DNA of 64,000 nucleotides from Arenicola marina (taxonomy: Eukaryota > Annelida > Polychaeta > Arenicolidae): the NCBI GenBank assembly GCA_964019135.1, contig OZ025248.1, positions 74,034,119 through 74,098,118 of the forward strand, given 5' to 3'. Both the position numbers and the translations under genes were made by a program. How positions within the stretch are numbered: the stretch's first letter is position 1; the number at the start of each line of letters is the position of its first letter. Positions 56,480 through 64,000 of the stretch are shown here, piece by piece. Below the pieces are notes generated by a model. That model had not been told where the DNA came from and ran no database searches. It worked only from the letters and a program-made list of their open reading frames with translations.

Positions 56480-56880
56480 GCGGGGGGAGGGGGGGGGGTG
56501 TCATAAGGGGGTAGGGTCGAAGGGGTGACTTGAGAAGGGAAATTTGGCAGGAGGCGCCCCCCTCTTCCCCCCGAGACCAGTGGGCGACGTCATAAAAGGA
56601 ACGTTTTTTGGGGGTTGGGGTAGAAGCCGGGACGGTGGGAGACATCGGGGAGGAGGGAGGGGTGGGGGGTAATGACGAGTGGTGGGAGTGGCCGGGGGTT
56701 AGGGTTGGGGTGGAGGGTAACCTACCGCCCGTTGAGGGTGGGAGAGTTATGATAATAGTCCACGTGCAGGGCGTGCCAAGAAAACCGACCGCTGACTTAA
56801 ACCACCCTCCCCCTCCCCCTCCCCTCATCACGTACCCCCCCCCACCCTCCACACGACCCCTCCCCTCCCGCTTTTCTCAT
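56480..56880. other. G-rich to C-rich low-complexity block
   Basis: Includes GGGGGGAGGGGGGGGGGTG near 56485 and CCCTCCCCCTCCCCCTCCCC near 56808. ORFs reflect composition. Confidence 0.55.
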
Positions 56881-56959
56881 GTTAAACAACGTGTTAATTA
56901 CCCCGTCCCGCGTGCAAGAGGCGCGCGACCACAGCCAGATGTGTCTAATTAAATTAAGA

Positions 56960-58130
56960 CGGCGCACCGCCCAACATCAATGCGATTTACCTCCCCTCAT
57001 ATCACCCTTTTGCTTCTCGACAACTTGACTTTGAAGCCTCTGAAGACAGACCCTCGACGCTTTTAAAATATATGTTTACCTTTTTGCTAGAGTAGAGGGT
57101 ATGGCTGGCCTCGCAGCCCCGGTGGGGGGGTGGGGGGCGAACCATCGGGGCTTCAGACTGACGGGGCTCAAGGGCCCAATATGGCTACCGCATTAACCCG
57201 GCGGTGACAGGCTCTCACTGGGGTGTCACTCCTGCGTCGTGCACCCCCCCCCCCCCCCCCGCCACCCTCTCTCATTCACCAACCACCCTCAGTCTTCGCT
57301 GCACCCTCCCCGCCACCCCCTAAGGTAAGTGATACCCCATCCTGTCCGTCACATACACACACCACCCACTCTAACGGGCGGCCGCGCCATTTAGCAGCCA
57401 ACGGAATATACGGCGGGCTGAACTGTTTTTTTAAAATGTCATAAAAACAGTCCTGCCGCTGTTTTGCTTTATTGCACATTACAGGTTTCTTTAACACGCG
57501 CAAACATATTTAACATGAAAAAGATTATGTGATTTTCGTTGAGCCACAGAAATATGCGACTGTTCCTTACCAGTTATTGCTCTAAAAAATTATTTAAGTC
57601 TATGTAGCCTACGGTAGCACCAGCATATGAAATCTTCAAATATTGACATACTTTTTGTCATTACTGATCTAAACACCAGTCGAATCGTTCTTGCTCAGAT
57701 TTGCTGTACAAACAGTTGACGCAGATCCACTTATGTACAAGGCCGTGTTGCGTACCACAGTCCGGTATGTAGGCTTATAATAGAAATATATTTAATTATG
57801 TTTATCTACACACGGTGATAAATATTATCGTTCAGTATATAACGTTAAAATTTTGCAGATTGGCAAGTCTGTAACATTAATGCTGTTTACTTCAGTAACT
57901 GATTAACCTATAAAAAAGCCTGCAAAATAGACCGTTTCTTCAAGTTAAAATCGGGAAGTAGAAGTGAACAACCGGAAAAATGCAAAGGTTCAATAAAATA
58001 TCATCGCTTATCGACCTTCGTAAAACATTTTGTACAGTCACATCAACGCCCAACGAATCTATATAATTTAGTTTACAAAAATGGCAGTACTTTTTGGACC
58101 ACTAAATTAATTGCGGTTTTTTCATCGTCT
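56960..58130. other. No gene; poly-C tract at 57244-57260
   Basis: AT-rich after 57430. No gene signal recognised. Confidence 0.4.
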
Positions 58131-58179
58131 TCGTGGTTGGATATCCTCCATGCTGTTCCCTGTCCGCAGTAAGCGTGTA

Positions 58180-58206
58180 CTACCATGGCAACGGTTGCCA
58201 TGGTAG
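58180..58206. promoter_or_regulatory. X-box-like (RFX) palindrome
   Basis: ACTACCATGGCAAC and GTTGCCATGGTAGT face each other across a single G-C step. Each half fits the RFX X-box pattern GTTRCCATGGYAAC closely. RFX factors commonly control ciliary genes; the role here is inferred. It lies about 150 bp upstream of a CTTCCGG (ETS-like) site and candidate start codons. Confidence 0.35.
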
Positions 58207-58357
58207 TGCATGGCATCCTTCCCCCTATGGGTTATACCCATGCGGCGAGTTGTTGTCGTTTTTTTGCCGCTTATCACGCAATCGAAATATCGATGCCCTC
58301 TGTAACGTCAGCCACTCACTTAGTTCACTTCCGGCCCGCCTCGTTTTCGCCGCTACC

Positions 58358-58441
58358 ATGTTGTTTGTGTACCGGGGATCTGTGTGCCTTGTACTGGCCG
58401 CCCACTTGTCATGGCCCTGGACTGCTGTTGCTGGGTGCCGG
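58358..58441 (+). CDS. Candidate first exon encoding a signal peptide
   Basis: ATG in context CGCTACCATG, 28 codons to a donor CGG|GTGAGA. The peptide MLFVYRGSVCLVLAAHLSWP then WTAVAGCR has a hydrophobic core and an AVAG-type cleavage site. It would splice in phase 0 to the exon at 58721. An alternative start at 58517 is also in phase. No full gene can be built inside the window. Confidence 0.25.
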
Positions 58442-58516
58442 GTGAGAGAACTACAGGCCTATCGCGATACAGATATAGTACACAGCATTCACTAGGCCGT
58501 CTGCTCCTGAAGTATT

Positions 58517-58615
58517 ATGGATGGAACGAACAAGCATCGAACATCAGCCAATATGGCCTTACCCAGCACCGCGCCGCAGAGCCCAGATATCCGTGTCACA
58601 TCGATTAGATATCAG
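58517..58615 (+). CDS. Alternative candidate first exon
   Basis: 33 codons from ATGGATGGAACGAAC to donor CAG|GTGATC, encoding MALPSTAPQSPDIRVTSIRY as its second part. Also phase 0 to 58721. It competes with the exon at 58358. Confidence 0.25.
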
Positions 58616-58720
58616 GTGATCTTCTTGCTGAAGTGTAGGCTTTCAGCCCGCTACCTACCGTGCCGATCGCACGACAACCACAGTCCATTATTCTGTTTGT
58701 ATGTGTCTGTATCTCTCCAG

Positions 58721-58794
58721 GTCTGTATCTCCCCTGGCGATGTTATTATAGGCTCGGTCTGGCGCCGCAGACCAACGGTGTCAATGACATGGAG
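58721..58794 (+). CDS. Candidate internal exon with PGDVIIG motif
   Basis: Acceptor GTATCTCTCCAG|GTC, donor GGAG|GTTTGT, 74 nt. Encodes VCISPGDVIIGSVW then RRRPTVSMTW. PGDVIIG followed by a later PTV recalls the start of the ligand-binding domain of class C GPCRs (GD(V/I)(I/V)IG in mGluRs), but the LFPVH that should follow is absent. Weak. Confidence 0.22.
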
Positions 58795-59049
58795 GTTTGT
58801 TGTTTAAGATTAGCGCAGCTGGAGTGCACACTCATCTAAATTGATCGAGCAAACATTTTGAAATAAATAATATGGTACAGATTCCGTTAGAAGAAATCCT
58901 GTAGATCCATGGAATAACTTGGCGACATATCCCGTATTTCTAACCACAGCAGTACGACTAGGAATAATCCCGATTGATAATGATGCAAATGTCGTAAACA
59001 ACTCCAGAATCCCTTATCCCTCTGCATTCTGGATCTGACGTCCGGCATC

Positions 59050-59860
59050 CATCACTCAGTAGGGTCGTCCGCTGCCCGCTGCCCACGTGGCCGGAAGACA
59101 CCGGGGCCGCCCTGCCGGTTGTAGGGGTGGGGCCACCGTCCCGGGGTAAGGGCAGGGGGCGGTCGGGGCTACCCCCAGGGCCACCCTTTCGGGGGGCTGG
59201 GTTGGGTCGCTGCTACCACCGCCGGGCACCATAGTCTCGTACCCCGGGCTCGCCTCACTACCGGGGCCGGCGACCCGGGGTCTGGTCGGGGTCGTGGCAC
59301 CCCTGAGGGCTCGCCATCCGGGCCGCAGGTGGCCCCTCGGAGGGTCACCGTCGGCGGGGTGAGTATACCTGCAGGCGATCGGTAGAATGGTCGGTCCGTC
59401 TCCCGTCGTCAGCGTGTGTAGACGGACTAGCGGCTTGGAGCAGGAGGGAGCCGGGAGTACCCCCTATATAGCACGGGACACGCAGTGTATACAACCTCCC
59501 CTCCCCCCACCGACCCCCTCCCCCCCCCCCACTCCCCATTCCCGGGGCCGTCGCGGCCCCGCTCAAGCGTTCCTTGTCACGGTAAAACACATGTTCATGA
59601 TGGCGCCCGTGGCGGGCACGGATGCTACATGATGGATAATGTTATAAGCGGCCGGTCTCGGTGGGTCCCAGTCTCGCACGTGACGGTTCCGTCAGGGAAG
59701 TCGGGTCGGCCGCCTCCCTCCATACAACCGACACTCCCCGACAAGGTGGCGCTCCCGTGAACCCGGGGACCCGGCGGCGTGCCGGACCTGGCCGTGATGC
59801 GCCCCACCCCCCACCCCATCCTATGATGGCTTCGGCGGTGTTTGCCAGTTTGGCTCTAAA
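59050..59860. other. GC-rich, CpG-rich island
   Basis: Much higher GC than its surroundings with many CG dinucleotides (for example CCGGGGCCGGCGACCCGGGG). It contains no splice-bounded ORF I can support. It may be a CpG island or promoter region. Confidence 0.45.
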
Positions 59861-59869
59861 GAAGGAACG

Positions 59870-60600
59870 GGGTGATCAGCGGTATACACAAAATACAGTC
59901 CTCCATATCTCCGGTGGGTTTCTCCAGGCGGGTATCGTTCCTTGCAGCGCATAACAATCTCAGTACAGGCTCCTGGAGTCAGAAACCAGCTAGGCCAAAG
60001 TCGGGCGGAGGAGAGGTGAGAGAGCGGGGGGTGGGGGGGAGGTCGCTAAGAAATCTGATGACCCACCCTTTACGCTACGTGATTGGTGGAGGGAGGGGCT
60101 CCAAACGTCACGTCCACGAGGTGTTGTTCACCTTTTATTGTGGGCTGGGGGGCATCTTGGTGTGCCCCCCACCTACCCCTAATTATGATGCACTAGTGGT
60201 CACAGTGGTCGTGGTAAGATTGGAACAGGTGCAAGATCAAGGTCGTGCGTAGTCTCGGGGCGTTATCCCGGGAGATACCTGTGCAGAAAGAAAACATAAT
60301 AGACCTGTGAAGGACGATTGGTCGCAATATCTGAGATTATTTAAAATTGCTCAAATATATTCATATAAATGCATCATTGAATTTGCCATATAATCATTGC
60401 TGAAATACAAAGAGAAACAACGGCCCAGTATTTGCTGATTCTCTAACGCCACCCACATGCCAAGCATCCTGCATACCTTCCGGATTCACTGTCATTTAAA
60501 AATGCATACATGCATAAAATTCATGCTAAGAAATATGTTATGCATAACTTTCTTTTATCATGTCTGAGCTAACTTTCTACAACAGCAATTTGTTGACAAT
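59870..60600. other. No recognisable feature
   Basis: Mixed composition without repeats. A 126-codon plus ORF (59872-60252) has no family resemblance. Confidence 0.4.
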
Positions 60601-60840
60601 GTGTTGACTCACATTTATCTAACCTAACTAACCTTCCTAAGTGTTGACTTACACTGACCTAACCTAACTAACCTTCCTAAGTGTTGACTTACATTTATCT
60701 AACCTAACTAGCCTTCCTAGGTGTTGACTCACATTGATCTAACCTAACTAACCCTCCTAGATGTTGACTTACACTACCCTAACCTAACTAACCCTCCTAA
60801 GTGTTGACTTACACTGACCTAACCTAACTAACCTGCCTCA
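60601..60840. repeat. 40-bp minisatellite, six exact-length copies
   Basis: Unit GTGTTGACTTACACTGACCT followed by AACCTAACTAACCTTCCTAA, six times without indels. The second half contains CCTAACTAACC, superficially like arthropod-type telomere repeats, but it is not a CCTAA tandem. Confidence 0.95.
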
Positions 60841-60969
60841 GTGTTCCTCGCAGTTGGCGTATGCAAGCCTTTCCTGCTATGCCAGAGGCACGGCTGTACC
60901 GTTTAACTGGATATATGTTGTGCTTATTGGCCAAATAAGCGGCTAAGTAGACATAAGTTTGGAGGCATA

Positions 60970-61368
60970 TTGTGCCAGACGGGTGATATTAACAAATATA
61001 TAATGTTGATATGGTGCATGAGTACAGTCTCGTCTACATCCAAACAGTACCAACAAGACATTCACACCGTGTATTGCCTTCACGTTGAATATATTAATCA
61101 CATCGCAACCACTTCAAAAAGATATACAACTGACAAGCTCAGTGACAAACACTCAAAACTTGCTGCTCAACGTGCCAGGCTAATGGGCGCGATGGGTTTA
61201 CTGTTCTTGGAAACAAACCTTCACATTTCTATGCCACCTATATCAAAACGCGATACCCGTAATCTTGATACAATACTCCTGTATGGAAGTGAACTCCTCT
61301 CGTATGAATGTAATGTCAAATTGTTTAAATTAATCCATACGTATATACTCGATAGTAAGCGTTTTTGA
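60970..61368 (+). pseudogene. Possible LINE reverse transcriptase fragment
   Basis: 132 codons. The end reads LDTILLYGSELLSYECNVKL then FKLIHTYIL. The (L/V)LLYGSExL phrase with a following helix is typical just after the palm of many LINE RTs. Start and upstream palm motifs are missing. Confidence 0.45.
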
Positions 61369-61369
61369 A

Positions 61370-63515
61370 TTCAAATAACGAAATCTGTTCATCAAATGAA
61401 TATTATAACTAGTTTTACTCCAGGCTCCAGGCATCACTGTTGTATACTTATTAAGAGAGGTGAGCATTCATATGTCTTGTACGTTGTTGCAAACCTCTAT
61501 AAAGAAATAAAGCTTATAAAAAATTTTTTTTAAAAAACCACTCAAAAGCTTTAAGTTATTACATTACGCTGTAAAGTGTAAATATATAGCGTGTTTAAGC
61601 AGCCCAAATTAAAATATAGGATTATCTCTCTAAGTAAAATCCTCACAAGATATATCATATGGAGCCAATAAACCCTGTATGTCCTGGGAACATAATCCTC
61701 GAGGACACGGCTTTCACACTGTTTAGATACTTAATACAATGCACTATTAGTTTTCAAAGTGCTTCAAGATATTTGGTAGAGGTACTTCGCAATTTGTCAT
61801 GACTCCAATAGCACGTTGCCTCCCAAAACATTCATTTAAGCATATAGTGCATCATACAAATCAAGCGTACCACGTGACGATACAGGCTCGGTAGCAATCC
61901 CAAATCCACACTGAGGTTATCTACCGACCGTGTTTCCTTCGACTGAGGCCCTGCCTCCTTTGTCCTGGCGATACATTCTGTCATCTCGCGAGATTTGTTT
62001 TCTCATACTAGGACCTTAGCGAAACTGTTGCCTTGCACCTCTGTGTCCATTTATTAGAGATCTTCCTACTTTTCTCTCCATAAGATAACGTGTGGTGTGT
62101 TAGCCTCAGCATCTCGTCTACGGCCTCTGCATTTGATACATCATTCTATAGTCAGCCAAAATAAAACAGCGACGTTTTCTTCCGGAAATGTATATGATAA
62201 AATCATGTTTTCTTGTATCCACGTTCTCGCGGGAAGTCTGGGTGCATGCACATCACTCTCTGCCGTCAGGAATCGCTCTGGGGAGAATTTCCAATTGACA
62301 GTCGAAAAAACCCCTCTCCCAGTCTCCCTCCGGCACGCCGAACCGCCCTCCCTGACTACGATGAACTCACTCACTGAGGTTTAATCCATCTCCCTCCCCC
62401 AACCTCCCCCAACCTATGGGACGACGAAGAGGGCGGGGGTGGGGTGGGGCGGGTTGGGGGTGGATGGGGGGTTGACCGGTATAGCGGCTACCTGCCTCAT
62501 TGGGACTAGGCCATTGTTTAACTTGGACTTTGGGAACGTGCGAAGTATCTTAACGACTGCGTCGGGCACCGGAAGGGAACGCTGGCTGGCCACGCACGGG
62601 CCGTGACGCATGCGCATCCACAGTGATTGCCCTGGGCGCCGTGAGTACGTGCGTATTGTCGGCCAGCATACACACACACCGTCACCTACCTTCGATTTAA
62701 AGACCTCGAGTCGAGCGTTCAACAATACCATATTGTTCGACTCCGGCCTGGGGTTCATGTTTCTTTGTCAGTCGAACAACTTTCGGGATCGCCTGAAATT
62801 AGAGCCTTCGACTTTTAGCTATAATGAAAAATCGGCCTCGCAAAGTGGCAGACATGTGTATACAAAGTGTATATATGTCAAGCCGGCTTGCCATATTGAT
62901 ATGGCTACAGGGGGAGGGGGAGCTAGCCAAATAATCCTTGAATGCAGGGCGGTGACAGTCAGGGAAAACTTGCTCACATTACGGTGGGGGTAGATATGTT
63001 TTAACTACTGGATGGACTCGAAAAACAACGTCAGCTTTACATCAGTCACCTAAGCAATCAAGAGAAGAGCCTGTTGCGAGTTTTTTCCAGTTTTTCGCTT
63101 GCTTTCTCCACACGTATTCGGTGACAAACCCGTGTGAATAGTTTAGATTTTGTTTCTGCTTGAAAGTCAGCAAAGAGGTTTTCAGATGAGGGTTCTTTTA
63201 CACGCGTTATTTGCGAACCAAATGAGAAGATGATATTTTAAGACTGGCGATAGCAGGCCAACGCTGCTTTAGTGCCCAAATAGGCAGTTGAACTGCAACA
63301 ATGGTCTGTATTAATATATACTGGGCAGCCTGTGAAATGGGTTGATGAAGCCCCCCTGATATGTCTGTGGGTCCGTCTGTAAAATCGTCATTTAATGCGA
63401 CAACCTTTGGCATTGTGACACGCTTTCTCGATGTTGTATCTGAACCCGCCTTGGAGAACATATGTGGAAACTCTCGATAACGTCTATGACAATGTTTGTA
63501 GAACGTATGTGATAT
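61370..63515. other. No gene seen
   Basis: AT-rich to 62050, then mixed. 62390-62470 is C-rich then G-rich. ORFs of 77-127 codons (62097-62993, 63207-63461) overlap on both strands and match nothing known. Confidence 0.4.
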
Positions 63516-63519
63516 ACTT

Positions 63520-63955
63520 GTCAGACCATCTGTGAGATCCTGTCAGACCGTCTGTCACTGGGACTCTTTGTGAAACCGTCTGTGATACTCTTGTGAAACA
63601 GTCTGCGATACTATTTTGTGAAACCGTCTGTGAAACTCTTTGCAAAATCGTCTATGAGACTCTTTGTGAGACCGTCTGGAAGACTATTTGTGAAACCGTA
63701 TGCGACTGTTTGTGAAGCTGTCTGTGAGACTGTTTGTGAGACCGTCTGTAAAACTATTTGTGAAACCGTATGTGACTCTTTGTGAAGCTGTCTGTGAGAC
63801 TCTTTGTGAGACCGTCTGTAAGACTATTAGTGAAACCGTATGTGACTCTTTGTGAAGCTGTCTGTGAGACTCTTTATGAGACCGTCTGTAAGGCTATTTG
63901 TGAAACCGTATGTGACTCTTTGTGAAGCTGTCTGTGAGACTCTTTGTGAAACCGT
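63520..63955. repeat. 70-bp higher-order repeat of short units
   Basis: GTGAAACCGTATG starts at 63690, 63760, 63830 and 63900, a spacing of 70. Each 70-mer is built from 17-18 bp subunits of the type CTGTGAGACTCTTTGTGA. Earlier copies are less ordered. Confidence 0.9.
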
Positions 63956-64000
63956 TGGATGGCCTATGAATAGTAGAGTAGCATTATTCTTTATCCAAAT

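Noticed and set aside
60601..60840. Interstitial telomere
   Set aside because: CCTAACTAACC occurs only as part of a 40-bp unit; there is no continuous CCTAA or CCCTAA tandem.

Overview
The window looks like nuclear DNA of an invertebrate animal. It has a multi-exon gene with GT-AG introns, poly(A)-type retrotransposon tails and tRNA-derived SINEs. It also carries many minisatellites and foldback elements. There are no operons, Shine-Dalgarno sites or long prokaryote-style ORFs. The clade cannot be fixed from sequence alone; a mollusc, another lophotrochozoan or a cephalochordate would all fit, and this is only an inference. Most of the 64 kb is decayed transposons and tandem repeats.

The one convincing host gene is a cytosolic-type sulfotransferase on the + strand in six coding exons (34220-38864). 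The joined exons give 399 residues with all the sulfotransferase and PAPS-binding signatures. An extra N-terminal region of about 100 residues looks like a mitochondrial presequence followed by one membrane anchor. Two other + strand gene starts are possible but weak: a twin-CCAAT promoter with a splice donor near 53.77-53.92 kb, and small candidate exons near 58.36-58.79 kb downstream of an RFX/X-box-like palindrome.

Layout. 0.8-2.8 kb: two related 57-58 bp minisatellites bracket an SGNH-hydrolase fragment, and a short LINE tail is inserted in the second array. 2.8-4.7 kb: locus 1 of a modular repeat (family A). 4.8-6.85 kb: two LINE reverse-transcriptase relics. 6.92-9.13 kb: a complete-ended, internally deleted pogo/Tigger-like DNA transposon with a PHD-type tail. 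9.8-10.5 kb: a 107-bp repeat and a LINE fragment. 11.4-15.0 kb: a large array of 34-bp monomers, mostly paired into 68-bp dimers, in G-rich flanks. 17.66-20.33 kb: a broken tyrosine-recombinase (DIRS/Ngaro-like) retrotransposon with gag, RT-RNase H and recombinase remains, abutting family A locus 2 (to 21.5 kb). 22.0-24.6 kb: an unidentified ORF block and a 255-bp repeat. 24.7-29.1 kb: SINEs, a 186-bp repeat, a 33-bp repeat and a possible Tc1 relic. 30.7-32.6 kb: a foldback family (a 719-bp member and a 58-bp hairpin) and a small MITE. 33.1-38.9 kb: a repeat block followed by the sulfotransferase gene. 39-64 kb: mostly noncoding DNA, with minisatellites, SINEs, a 573-bp palindrome, hairpins, long poly-C/poly-G tracts and a GC-rich island near 59 kb.

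The genes do not form a pathway. The functional story is the single sulfotransferase gene, and the rest records nested transposition and repeat expansion. No known antiviral, CRISPR or secondary-metabolite system is visible.
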